In this document: positions 1 to 9,462 of the stretch, one piece after another
How positions within the stretch are numbered: position 1 is the first letter of the stretch
Layout: each line of letters begins with the position of its first letter
Assembly (NCBI GenBank): GCA_943789375.1
Contig: CALSTX010000001.1
Location: 1-64,000, forward strand
Direction of reading: 5' to 3'
DNA length: 64,000 nt
From: an uncultured Opitutales bacterium
GTDB taxonomy: Bacteria; Verrucomicrobiota; Verrucomicrobiia; Opitutales; Seribacteraceae
Translations under genes and position numbers: made by a program
Notes under the pieces: generated by a model
Database searches by the model: none
The model's input: only the letters and a program-made list of their open reading frames with translations
Told to the model about the DNA's origin: nothing

Positions 1-1689
1 GAATGGAGTATGCTCTGCCAACGGATGATAGACCAAGGTTCCATGATCGCCTTAAACCAAGAGAAGAGGCCGAATAGTTACCTCGTTCGATCCGATCCCC
101 GGGATGTCGCCAGGGTGGAAAGCAGAACTTTTATATGCAGTTACGGTAAAGATGATGCAGGTCCCACGAATAACTGGGAAGAACCCCGTAAAATGCGGGC
201 TCGGTTGAAAAAACTTTTCCGTGGATGTATGGAGGGCAGAACTCTTTACATTATCCCTTTTTGTATGGGTCCTTTGGGTTCAAAGATCTCCCAATTTGGA
301 GTGCAAGTTACAGACTCTCCCTATGCTGTTTTAAATATGCGGATTATGACCCGTATGGGGCAGCAGGTCCTTAATCAATTGGGTGAGCGTGATTTTTTTG
401 TGCCTTGCCTTCACTCCGTTGGTTTTCCTTTGAAGGAAGGAATTGAAGATGTGCCCTGGCCATGTGATCCGGACAATACCTACATTGTTCATTTTCCCGA
501 ACAAAGAACCATTGTTTCTTACGGCAGTGGGTATGGAGGGAATGCCTTGCTGGGAAAGAAGTGTTTAGCTCTACGGATTGCTTCCTGTATGGCCCGGGAT
601 AACGAGTGGATGGCCGAGCATATGCTGATACTTGGTGTGGAGAGCCCGGAGGGTAAAAAGACTTATGTGGCCGGTGCTTTCCCAAGTGCTTGCGGAAAAA
701 CCAATATGGCGATGCTTATCCCGCCAGAATCCATGAAGGACTGGAAGGTTTCAACGGTGGGTGATGATATCGCCTGGCTAAAACCGGACGAAAAGGGAAT
801 GCTTCGAGCGATTAATCCCGAAGCCGGATTTTTTGGGGTGGCTCCAGGTACTTCCTGGGACACCAACCCCAATGCCATGGAATCCATGAAGGAAAATAGT
901 CTGTTCACCAATGTTGCCCTGACTGAAGATGGGGATGTTTGGTGGGAGGGGTTGACCAAGGAACCACCCGCGAGGTTAACTGATTGGAGGGGAGAGTCGT
1001 GGACACCTGATAGTGAGAGTCCTGCGGCACATCCCAACGCCCGCTTTACCTCGCCCGCGGCCCAATGTCCAACGATTGATCCAGACTGGGAAAACCCTGC
1101 AGGTGTGCCTATTTCAGCTTTTATATTTGGGGGGCGAAGAATGTCTGATATTCCTCTCGTTTATCAATCTTTTAACTGGAACCACGGCGTCTACTTGGGA
1201 GCAACCCTTTCCTCTGAAACCACCGCGGCGGCGGAAGGGGCACTGGGTAATTTACGGAGAGATCCGATGGCGATGATTCCATTTTGTGGTTATAATATGG
1301 GAGATTACTTTCGCCATTGGATGAAAATGGGAAAAGCCCTGAAGGAAAAACCAAGAATTTTTCATGTAAACTGGTTTCGCAAAGATAAGGATGGCCATTT
1401 TTTATGGCCCGGCTTTCAGGATAATATGCGGGTGCTCCGTTGGATCGTTGAGCGGTCAACGGGAAAAGGCAGAGCTCATGAAGGCCCCCTTGGGTGGTAT
1501 CCAGAAAAGGAAGATCTTGATTGGTCAGGTCTTGAGTTTACTTCCAGTCAATGGGATGAATTAATGTCTATTGACGCCGAGAATTTGCGAATGCAGACCT
1601 TGCGGCATGAAGAATTATTTCTTCAACTTTCTGAGTTTTTACCCAAGGAGATGCTTTTTGAACGGGAGCTTTTGGTCTCCCGCTTGTAG
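1..1689 (+). CDS. pckG: Phosphoenolpyruvate carboxykinase (GTP), 5' end outside window
   Basis: Cytosolic gluconeogenic enzyme converting oxaloacetate and GTP to phosphoenolpyruvate, GDP and CO2. The visible protein (about 560 residues) has the GTP-PEPCK signature [13 protein letters not shown] (P-loop, about residues 224-236 counted from the Met at position 10), the segment [13 protein letters not shown], and the FGGRR and [10 protein letters not shown] blocks of the C-terminal half. The reading frame stays open through base 1 and similarity to the family starts at once ([13 protein letters not shown]), so the true start lies upstream; the ATG at 10 is probably internal. The family is usually about 600 residues, so some 40 are missing. 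Its 3' end overlaps the converging ctaG reading frame by 67 bases. Confidence 0.95.
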   Translation, partial: EWSMLCQRMIDQGSMIALNQEKRPNSYLVRSDPRDVARVESRTFICSYGKDDAGPTNNWEEPRKMRARLKKLFRGCMEGRTLYIIPFCMGPLGSKISQFGVQVTDSPYAVLNMRIMTRMGQQVLNQLGERDFFVPCLHSVGFPLKEGIEDVPWPCDPDNTYIVHFPEQRTIVSYGSGYGGNALLGKKCLALRIASCMARDNEWMAEHMLILGVESPEGKKTYVAGAFPSACGKTNMAMLIPPESMKDWKVSTVGDDIAWLKPDEKGMLRAINPEAGFFGVAPGTSWDTNPNAMESMKENSLFTNVALTEDGDVWWEGLTKEPPARLTDWRGESWTPDSESPAAHPNARFTSPAAQCPTIDPDWENPAGVPISAFIFGGRRMSDIPLVYQSFNWNHGVYLGATLSSETTAAAEGALGNLRRDPMAMIPFCGYNMGDYFRHWMKMGKALKEKPRIFHVNWFRKDKDGHFLWPGFQDNMRVLRWIVERSTGKGRAHEGPLGWYPEKEDLDWSGLEFTSSQWDELMSIDAENLRMQTLRHEELFLQLSEFLPKEMLFERELLVSRL

Positions 1690-2513
1690 AAGATAGGTTG
1701 AGGAAACTTTATACCGCTTGCTTCTTTAGACCACCGGTAAAAGATGGAGGAAAGCACGCTGACCGATACAATCATGTTTGCTAGCTTCATCAGTACCCCG
1801 CCTGTCTTTTGATCTTCTAAGGGGCTTATGTTCATGATTCTCTCTGCATAAAAGTAGGTGTCATATAACACATCTTTGGAAAAGGTAAGGATGGCAAAGA
1901 TAGGTGTTTGTCCAAGCATCAGGGCGAGCACATAGAGCATTTGAGGGACCAAAGCGTACAACGCGGGTATATATTTTGACTTACTGCACAGTGGCCACCA
2001 CATTAGAACGGAGGTAAAGAACATCGATAGGTGCTCTGCCATGTGCAGGGTTTTATCCCGTATGGCCGCCTCATAAAATACCCCGATGTGCCAGAACGAG
2101 AAAACCATTGTGAAGAGTAAACCTGCAATGATCGGGTGCACTAGAAACTCGCAGGATTTTTCGGGTTATCGGGTTCCGTTCCAGAAATTCGTCGAGAGTT
2201 CTGGTGGGGTATGCCCAGGAGCATAAAGAGTGGGACTCACATACATGAGGATATTGTGCTGGATCATGTGTGCGAAAAACAAGTAATTTTCTCCCGAGTG
2301 GGTCTAAAGGGGAGATCCCACCGCCAAGTAGAAACTTAGTATCACCGGCCCCAAACCAACAGGCATGACTCTTTCTAAAGGGGGCAGTCTGGGTTTCGTG
2401 GCTGAGTGGACGGGACCAACTAGTACAAAGTATGCCCAACATACGAATAGTGTACCACCGATGAGGGCAGGTTCTGTGTGCCAATGGCTGAGGGTTATTG
2501 GGGAGTTGGACAT
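1623..2513 (-). CDS. ctaG: Cytochrome c oxidase assembly protein, caa3-type CtaG family (frameshifted)
   Basis: Polytopic membrane protein of the caa3_CtaG family, needed for assembly or copper loading of the terminal oxidase. Three minus-strand frames must be joined. The first, from the ATG at 2513, gives a start [19 protein letters not shown]; the second gives [20 protein letters not shown]; the third (2141 to 1623) gives the hydrophobic core [19 protein letters not shown] and [18 protein letters not shown]. Together they cover the family end to end, so the gene is complete but carries at least two indels. It is last in the oxidase cluster. The exact stop is uncertain because another indel near the end would move it; as read it overlaps the end of pckG. 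Family assignment is firm; intactness cannot be judged from this sequence. Confidence 0.75.
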
Positions 2514-2567
2514 GGTTACTAATGTCCAACTCATTCTATTGAGAAAAGAGAAAACAAAAAGGCAGGT

Positions 2568-3264
2568 CTATCGATTTTCAGTCCAATAAGCTTCCGATCG
2601 GACTTTTATTCGAAAGTCATCCGTGGTTGCTGATTGGGCAAGCAGAGAGATCTGGGTACCTTCAACTCGTTGCTTCTTCCTTCTGGGAAAAACTGAAGGA
2701 AGAAGGGAGTTCCCTGGTTTCTCGGAGTGAATCTCCACGGTGTCTGCCTGAGTGATATCTTCCATGATGATTTGATGGGGGATGCCTTCTACCTTGCTCC
2801 CAAAGTTTTTTGTTTTGGCCAAACTGTGGCACCGGAGGTGTGCGCTTGGATTGGCTTGGAAATAGGCATCGCCAACTTTAACATAGCCACCTTTGGTGTA
2901 ATCATTTTTAGCTTTCCATTCATTTTTGAGTGTGGTCACTTCGAACTGATCAATAATTGGATGTGTATCTCCCATATAAATGACCGCAAAAAAAGTGAAT
3001 ACAGCGATGACTAACCCCATCAGAAAAAGGATTGTATTAAGTATTTTATCCCATCGTAAGTGCATAAACCACCAAATGACACCAATAAATTTGAGGACAG
3101 ATGTGGTGAATAGAATACCTATAATGTAACTGCCATCAAAGGTTTGGACATAAATGATCACAATCTCGAGGCCGGTAACTGCGACAAGAAACATGGAGAG
3201 ATTGAAGAAGGTAAAAAACCGTTTACTTTCCTCGGCGACTGGGGTCTTCAGAGTGTCCGCTCAT
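2568..3264 (-). CDS. coxD: Cytochrome c oxidase subunit IV-like protein with unexplained C-terminal extension (frameshifted)
   Basis: The N-terminal ~90 residues look like bacterial oxidase subunit IV: three hydrophobic helices, with MFLVAVTGLEIVIIYVQTFD and the helix around FIGVIWWFMHLRWDKILNT. The start is taken at ATG 3264 (MSGHSEDP), which needs one missing base restored before SKRFFTFFNLSMFLVAV. After the helices comes about 120 residues of soluble sequence not normal for this 100-residue family. It contains RCHSL followed by AKTKNFGSKVEGIP, reminiscent of a c-type cytochrome site, but the first cysteine of CxxCH is not visible in this reading. Because this patch is indel-rich, the extension may be a misread cytochrome c domain or a separate reading frame. 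Position between coxC and ctaG supports a role in the oxidase. Confidence 0.6.
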
Positions 3265-3310
3265 AATGATCTAAGAATAAAAGATTGGTTAGTTTGTAAT
3301 GAGTCAATCG

Positions 3311-3967
3311 CTAGAATGCGTATTCCATTAAATACACAACGGGGAAAATGATGATCCAGACAATGTCAACGAAGTGCCAATAAAGTCCACAACATTCAAC
3401 ATCCAGGGCGTCTGCCACACTCATTTTTCCGGTGAAAGGAATAAATCAAGCCAGCCTACCAGTAGCCAGAGCACTCCGATCGCGACATGGGTCCCATGGG
3501 TGCCCGTTAATACATAAAAGGTGGAACCAAATACATGCGGTTCGCCCCGGTAGGAGGATAAGGTAAGCTCGTTGCCGGGGGCATGGACGAAGTGAGTGAA
3601 CTCATAAACCTGGCAGGCTAGGAAGATGCCACCAAAGATAACGGTGCCCAATAAGCATCCACCGTGTGCTGGTGAGGTTCCCCTTGTGGATCGCAGATAC
3701 CGCGAGTGCCATGAACAGGGAACTCGCTAAGAAGCACGAAGGTACTGAAGGAGGTGAGTTCAATATCGAAAACGTCCCGTATGTCCAAGTAATTGCTACC
3801 TACCGTCGCTGAAATTTTCCGGTAGATGAGGTGCGTGGATATTAAGGGTCCCAAAAAACATGCAGTCGGAACCCAAGAAAGGCCCACATTAAGACTTTCT
3901 TATTGGGTATGCCGGTGCTTGTTTCTGGCTCGTGGTGTTCGAGGCTGTGGGCTGCTGCTTCACTCAT
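3311..3967 (-). CDS. coxC: Cytochrome c oxidase subunit III (frameshifted)
   Basis: Membrane subunit III of the haem-copper oxidase. Starting at ATG 3967 (MSEAAAHSLEHHEPETSTG), the joined frames give KKVLMWAFLG, then LISTHLIYRK, IGTVIFGGIFLACQVYEFTH, FYVLTGTHGTHVAIGVLWLL and a terminal VWIIIFPVVYLMEYAF before the TAG at 3311-3313. The GTHGxHV motif and the final helix are diagnostic. The length (about 218 codons) is normal. At least three indels are needed; the first sits in the GGG/TTTTTT runs near 3855-3890. It lies 30 bases after coxA and 46 bases before coxD, so it is in the middle of one operon. The pattern fits homopolymer miscalls in an otherwise intact gene. Confidence 0.8.
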
Positions 3968-3997
3968 TGGGTAAGGCTTCTATGGTTGATCGGAGAT

Positions 3998-5966
3998 TTA
4001 TTCTTCCGACTCTTTGGGGAATAAATGGTATCCACCTGGGCCTTCAAGTGCCCACATGACGATTCCAAGGACGAAAACGAGCACCCTCCTGCAATCGCGA
4101 TTTCATAAGGAGTGCCTACAAAGCTTCTCAGTGCAAATTCAATCGTTTGCCTGAAAGAGCAGATCCGAGAACCATCACATGAACAGGCCGACCGCGGTGA
4201 CCAGAGGGACACCAGGAATGGTCTGGCATGTGGACTGCCGTGATCATCCAAGTGGTTCTTTCTTGAGCGTGCTTGTCTCTTGGGGCCCGTAATTATTCTC
4301 CCAAGCCTGGTCCCGGGCATTTGATGATGGGAGTGCGGGCGAAATTGTACTCCTTTGACGGGGGAGGCCAATGTCCATTCCAGATGTTCGGGCATCCCAT
4401 GGGTTTTTGCCTGCCCGTTTGAGCTTCTTGTCGAAGAATGAATTTACAAACTGGTAAACTCCGATGGCTATGCCAACTCCGAGGACAAAGGCTCCGATGG
4501 TGGCAATTTGGTTCCAGGTTTCGAAGCCGTGCCCTTCATTGTAGCTGTGGGTGCGGCGGGGCTGCCCGATCATGCCCAGGTAATGCATAGGGAAGAAAGG
4601 TCACATTGAAGCCAATGAACATCAAAGTGAAATACAAGTTTACCCAGCTTTTCATTCATGAGCCGACCGCTCATTTTGGGTAACCAAAAATAGAAGCCTG
4701 CAAAGAGGCCGAAAGAGCGCTCCTCCGATGAGTACATAATGAAAGTGAGCCACCACGAAAGTAGGAATCTTGGTGTTGGGCATCGATCGGCACCGAGGAG
4801 TGCATAATACCAGTGAACCCACCAATCATGAACATCGTAATGAAGCCAAGGGCAAAAAGCATGGGAGTATCAAAACGAATACGGCCTCCCCACATTGTCC
4901 CGATCCAGTTAAAGATTTTGATCCCCGTGGGTATTGCAATAAGCATGGTAAGGATAGAAAAAGCAGAAGTCGCGACCACTCCCATCCCAGTAGTGAACAT
5001 ATGGTGGCTCCATACAGCGAAGCCCATAAATCCAATGATTGCACCTGAGAAAATAATGAGACCGTAGCCGAAAAGTGGTTTTCTTGAAAAAACGGGGATA
5101 ATTTCGGAAACGATGCCCATAGCAGGCAGGATAAGAATATACACTTCGGGGTGACCAAATATCCAGAATAAATGCTGCCAAAGGTGGGGTTTTCCCCCTT
5201 CTAAAAAGTCGAAAAAGTTAGTGCCGTAGGTTCGGTCGAACATTAACTCAGCCAAGGCAATGGTAATTGCCGGAAAAGCGAGGATGATAAGGAAACTAAC
5301 AATCAAGGTCATCCAGGTAAATACAGGAAGTCTCATCATGGTCATTCCTGGAGCTCGCATGTTGATGATGGTGGTGATGAAGTTGAAAGAGGCCAAGAGA
5401 GATGCAATCCCGAGGATTTGGAGAGAAAACACCCAGAAATCCGGTCCCATATCTCCCATAACTTCTGCAAATCGTGTGTCGGTGAGGGGGGCATAACCGA
5501 ACCAACCAATGGCTGGAGACCCGCCTGTGAAAAACCAGCTAAGATTAAGGGTAAGACCTCCTGCAATGAAACACCATAAACTGAGTGTATTCATCCGAGG
5601 GAACGCAACATCCCGAGCTCCAATTTGGAGGGGCATGATGAAGTTGAAGAAAGCAGCACTAAGAGGCATGATTACAAGAAACACCATGGTGGTTCCGTGC
5701 ATCGTAAACATTTGGTTATACTCCCGGTTCGTTAAGACCTCCATGTTGTGACTCCATAATTGGGAGCGAATCAATAATGCCTCTACTCCCCCGAGAAGAA
5801 GAAAGAATAAAGCTGTGAGTCCGTATAATAACCCAATTTTTTTATGGTCGATGGTAGTCAGCCAATCAACGAGACCTGAGACATGTTGTCCGGGACGCGG
5901 GAAAATTTTCGATTCCACCTTTGATTTGGTGTCGGGTGAAGCGTAATCTATCGATTCTGTAGCCAT
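3998..5966 (-). CDS. coxA: Cytochrome c oxidase subunit I (3' third frameshifted)
   Basis: Catalytic subunit I of an aa3/caa3-type oxidase; binds low-spin haem, high-spin haem and CuB and pumps protons. The clean part (5966 to about 4720) has WLTTIDHKKIGLLY, MFTMHGTTMVFLV (haem a ligand), FWIFGHPEVYILILP (CuB His and Tyr), WSHHMFTTGM (the CuB His pair) and MHSSVPIDAQHQDSYF. Family similarity then continues in other frames: FPMHYLGMIGQPRR near 4588, then an extra C-terminal helix segment PYEIAIAGG ending GPGGYHLFPKESEE at the TAA 3998-4000. Total about 655 codons, a usual size for a subunit I with a C-terminal extension. At least four indels lie between 4720 and 4080. The start ATG at 5966 lies 21 bases after the coxB stop. 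Confidence 0.9.
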
Positions 5967-5987
5967 GGTGTTTGTGGTTTTGCGGTT

Positions 5988-7373
5988 TTAAATTTGTCCG
6001 AGTAGGTAAGCAATCAGTTGGTTAACTTTTTCGTCGTCGTTTTCAAGCTGACGAAGAGGGTGGGTATCATCCACACCTTCACCGTTCCACATGAGGTTTC
6101 CAAATTTTACTTCATTTGAATTTTTAAGCCAAGTGGATAAGCTTTCTTCATCGTTTCTCATCCAACCTGCGGCTAAGGAAGTACGAAGGCCGTAGAGGGT
6201 GAGATTCGGGCCCTTTGCCCCAATCCCCGTTCGGTTAACTGCATGGCATTGTACACATTGCAGGGATGAGAATAGTTGTTTGCCAATTTCGTAGTCATCC
6301 GAATGGGCTTTGGCCCAGGATTTCCCGGAGATGTTGGGAGCTTCTCCTTTAGTTATTTTTTTGGTCGAACGGAATTCGCGTTGGACTTGATCCCCTAAAG
6401 ACTTATCCGCAAAGGTTACAATGGACCCTTTCTTGTATTGTTTTTCTGGGTTGTAAGCAGAAGGTTGTAGATTTGGGTTTTGGGAATTCTGGAATCGTTT
6501 GACCCAAGAGTCGAAATCTTCGTCGGTTTGGGCAAGAGCTCGGAACGACATATAAGCATGAGAGTTTCCGCAATATTCAGCACATTGGCCATAAAACAAA
6601 CCACCTACTGGCTCAAATTCATCAGAAAATTTTTGTTTAGCGAATACAGTCTGTCTCATTTTGCCATCAAATACTGAGGGCATAGCTTCGGTGGTTGGTT
6701 TGCCTGAGAGAATTTTTTCTTGGTCTGCAATAAACCACATGAAATTTTCTTGGCCTGGCATTAAATCCATTTTTCCAGCCAACTTAGGAACCCAAAAACT
6801 GTGAATTACATCTTCAGTACGAAGGTTAATTCTTACTGCCTTACTTGCGGGAAAAACAAGTTCGTTTGCAGTCACAATTCCAAATTGAGGGTATTCAAAT
6901 ATCCAGAAGAATCTTTTACCTGTAACATTTACTGTGATGGCACCCTCGATCTGGCTGCGGTCAAGGTTGAGCTTTTTGAGAGTCTGCTCATCATTTGCGT
7001 CAGGCACACGATTCATTAACACAACACCTTGCAGCGTAGGAATTGCTAAGATTACCAAAATAACTGCCGAAACTAAAATTAAGGAAGTTTCAATTTTGCT
7101 GTTTCCATGAGATTGAGGAGGGATCTCCATCGCTTCTTCTTTAGATTTGGCACGATATTTCCACAGGACGAAAAGAAGGCACCCCCCAACCGCACAAAAT
7201 AGAAAAATGGTAATCCAGACAGAAAGCATAAAAACATCATATTGATTTTGCGAAACAAGGCCTTTCGGATCGAGGGCAGATTGTTTGTGGTCAATACGGG
7301 AACAACCAAATAATGCGGTAATGAAAACAGTCGTTAGACTGGTACGGAACAAAAGGACGAGGAGTCTTCTCAT
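5988..7373 (-). CDS. coxB: Cytochrome c oxidase subunit II fused to a cytochrome c domain
   Basis: Subunit II of a caa3-type oxidase; takes electrons and passes them through CuA to subunit I. The 461-residue protein begins with a lipoprotein-type signal (ITALFGC, Cys24) followed by two membrane helices, then the cupredoxin domain with HSFWVPKLAGKMDLMPGQ and the CuA site GQCAEYCGNSHAYMSF. A C-terminal c-type cytochrome carries CVQCH and GPNLTLYGLR. The fused cytochrome means the enzyme can accept electrons from a soluble or membrane cytochrome c or directly from an upstream complex. It is unbroken, unlike the genes after it, and is the second gene of the cluster after ctaB. No ribosome-binding sequence is visible before the ATG. 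Confidence 0.96.
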   Translation of the reverse strand: MRRLLVLLFRTSLTTVFITALFGCSRIDHKQSALDPKGLVSQNQYDVFMLSVWITIFLFCAVGGCLLFVLWKYRAKSKEEAMEIPPQSHGNSKIETSLILVSAVILVILAIPTLQGVVLMNRVPDANDEQTLKKLNLDRSQIEGAITVNVTGKRFFWIFEYPQFGIVTANELVFPASKAVRINLRTEDVIHSFWVPKLAGKMDLMPGQENFMWFIADQEKILSGKPTTEAMPSVFDGKMRQTVFAKQKFSDEFEPVGGLFYGQCAEYCGNSHAYMSFRALAQTDEDFDSWVKRFQNSQNPNLQPSAYNPEKQYKKGSIVTFADKSLGDQVQREFRSTKKITKGEAPNISGKSWAKAHSDDYEIGKQLFSSLQCVQCHAVNRTGIGAKGPNLTLYGLRTSLAAGWMRNDEESLSTWLKNSNEVKFGNLMWNGEGVDDTHPLRQLENDDEKVNQLIAYLLGQI

Positions 7374-7396
7374 GGGATAGGTAGGATTGTTAGAAA

Positions 7397-8326
7397 TTAA
7401 AGGTAGCGGTCAATAACAAGTGCAGAAAACAAGAGGGGCAGATAAATAATAGTGACGAAAAATAGTTTCTTGGCATGAAAGTCACGGTTGGAAGATAGAA
7501 AAAAGCGAAAAGCTGGAAAAAACAAATAAATAGAAAGGGCAATGGATGAAAAAAAGTAGAAACTTCCAGGCTTAGCTTGGTTGATGTCTATAAAGTAAGG
7601 AGAAAAGACAAAAAGTGTGAGCACAAAGGTGTAAAGTAAGCTTTTAAATGATAGGGCTTTACCGGCCGAATCACCCATTTTGTGGAGTTGAAAGCCGCCT
7701 TTGCTGTAATCTGTGCGATGATTCCATGCAATTGCCATAAAATGGGGGAGTTGCCATGCAAAAAGAATTCCAAACAGGATCCACCCGTATGCAGTCGGGC
7801 TGTCCGCTGCCGCGACCCAACCTACAAGAGGGGGTAATGCACCTGAGACGGCACCAATTTCAATCGCCCAAGATGTTTTCTTTTTCAAGGGGGTGTAAAG
7901 AAGTAAATAGATCGCAATCGTAGCAAGGGTTAACATCGCTGCCCAAGGATTGGTACCTGCCCAAAGAACAAAGACTCCCAAAACGCAAAGTGAAACTCCA
8001 AAAATAAAAGCCGTACCTGGTAAAACGAGTTTTGCGGGAATGGGACGATCCTTGGTCCGAGACATAAGAGCGTCTTCTTTACGCTCCATCCACTGGTTGA
8101 GAACTGCTGAACCAGCCGCAGATAATGCGGTGCCGATGGTGAGGCATACGAAAACAGAAAAATCACTCCGAAACGGGTCGTACACTAAGTATCCCAAGGA
8201 GGCGGTAAACACAGAGAGAAGGCTGAGTCTGGGTTTTGTTAATTCGTACAAGCCGGACACAGAAAAACTGTTACCCGCGTCGTAGGCGGAGCTTGGCTTG
8301 GCAGCAATGTCTTTTCCAATATTCAC
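7397..8326 (-). CDS. ctaB: Protoheme IX farnesyltransferase (haem O synthase)
   Basis: UbiA-type membrane prenyltransferase that adds farnesyl to haem b, giving haem O for the oxidase encoded next to it. The 309-residue protein has several hydrophobic helices, the substrate-binding motif NQWMERKEDALMSRTKDRP (polyprenyl diphosphate/Mg site) and a second loop HRTDYSKGGFQLHKMGD. It starts with GTG at 8326; AAGGA about ten bases upstream is one of few SD-like sequences in the window. It is the first gene of the oxidase operon, 23 bases before coxB, and is divergent from the SCO-family gene. No haem A synthase (CtaA) is seen here, so whether haem O is converted to haem A cannot be told from this window. 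Confidence 0.95.
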   Translation of the reverse strand: MNIGKDIAAKPSSAYDAGNSFSVSGLYELTKPRLSLLSVFTASLGYLVYDPFRSDFSVFVCLTIGTALSAAGSAVLNQWMERKEDALMSRTKDRPIPAKLVLPGTAFIFGVSLCVLGVFVLWAGTNPWAAMLTLATIAIYLLLYTPLKKKTSWAIEIGAVSGALPPLVGWVAAADSPTAYGWILFGILFAWQLPHFMAIAWNHRTDYSKGGFQLHKMGDSAGKALSFKSLLYTFVLTLFVFSPYFIDINQAKPGSFYFFSSIALSIYLFFPAFRFFLSSNRDFHAKKLFFVTIIYLPLLFSALVIDRYL

Positions 8327-8529
8327 AGGGTGGTATTCCTTATTAAAATGTATTTTGTGGGCGAGGCAAGCAAGGTGAATTAAAACTAATAAGATATTGA
8401 AAGCTCAGCTTATAAGTAAAGGAAGACACTTTAAAGCCTTTTAGTGAATTTCAATGATTAATTTCTGAGTTTACAAACAATTGATTCTTTGTAATTGCCT
8501 GACGCACATCTGTAGATAAAACGGAAGTT

Positions 8530-9456
8530 GTGAATAATCTATCCGGAATTTTAGTAACTCTTTCCATCGCCTCTTTTTTGATCTCTTGCAGCCAAGAAGG
8601 TGGTTTTGGGGTTAAAAGTGTCTTGCCAGAAGGAGAAATTCGGGGCGAATTTCTCAGTGCCGACGAAAATAAAAGTACCATTAAAATTAAGTCTTTGGCA
8701 ATGGGTCCGGATCTAACTGATAAATTTTCAGGCTCTTTAAACCAAGAACTAGAGTTGGTCGTACAGCCTGGAGATTTGGCCCTTTTGCAAAGTAATAAAA
8801 TATTCAGGGGTAAGTTACAGGAAACTTTTTCTGGTTCTCTGGGTAAAAGTTTTTTACTTCACTATATTTGGCCTGATGATCGGGCAGAGCGCATCAGACT
8901 TAATAATGTTAACAGATTACTTCGGCGAGATACTTTGAGTATGGGGCAGGATGTAATCCGAACTGTAGGAGATCAAGTTCCTCCATTTGCTTTGTATGAT
9001 CAAGATGGTAGGGTTTTAACTTCGGAATATTTTGACGGGTCTATAACTGTATTAAATTTTATATTTACCCGATGTTCGGTCTCGGATATGTGCCCAGCAT
9101 CTACTCGTAAGATGAAAAAACTGCAGGAATTGTCTTCTCAAAAGAAAATTCCTTTCATTCAATTTCTTTCTGTGTCGTTGGATTCAGAATTTGATTCCCC
9201 AGGAGTTTTAAAAACCTACGCGAGGGGTTATGGTCTTAGTGAGGCGAATTTTAAGTTGGGAACTGCTCGAAAGACTGTGATTGATGACATCACAAGGCAG
9301 CTTGGAATTTCACGCAAAAAAGAAGATGGTCAACCCTTAGACCATACGATGAGAACCATGATTATTAACGCTAAAAGGCAAATTGTTTACCAAGTGCCAG
9401 GGAAAAGTTGGAGCGTGAAAGACTTTTTTTCCCGTTTGCAACCCGATAACGGATAA
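8530..9456 (+). CDS. SCO1/SenC-family copper chaperone lipoprotein
   Basis: Probable membrane-anchored thioredoxin-fold copper chaperone for CuA of the neighbouring oxidase. A signal peptide with lipobox LISC (Cys20) is followed by an extra N-terminal domain (about residues 30-130) that I do not recognise. The SCO domain (about 140-305) has TRCSVSDMCPAS, where the two cysteines (182, 188) are five residues apart instead of the classical three; this wider spacing also occurs in other bacterial SCO-like proteins. The essential His is in LDHTMRTMIIN (His272). The start is GTG at 8530, supported by the signal peptide immediately after it. It heads a three-gene run (8530-10998) transcribed away from ctaB, consistent with a role in oxidase maturation. 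Confidence 0.88.
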   Translation: MNNLSGILVTLSIASFLISCSQEGGFGVKSVLPEGEIRGEFLSADENKSTIKIKSLAMGPDLTDKFSGSLNQELELVVQPGDLALLQSNKIFRGKLQETFSGSLGKSFLLHYIWPDDRAERIRLNNVNRLLRRDTLSMGQDVIRTVGDQVPPFALYDQDGRVLTSEYFDGSITVLNFIFTRCSVSDMCPASTRKMKKLQELSSQKKIPFIQFLSVSLDSEFDSPGVLKTYARGYGLSEANFKLGTARKTVIDDITRQLGISRKKEDGQPLDHTMRTMIINAKRQIVYQVPGKSWSVKDFFSRLQPDNG

Positions 9457-9462
9457 TTTCAT

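Noticed and set aside
8341-8369. TTGCCT-17-TTAATA as the promoter of the oxidase operon
   Set aside because: Spacing is right but the -10 matches consensus poorly; too weak to annotate.
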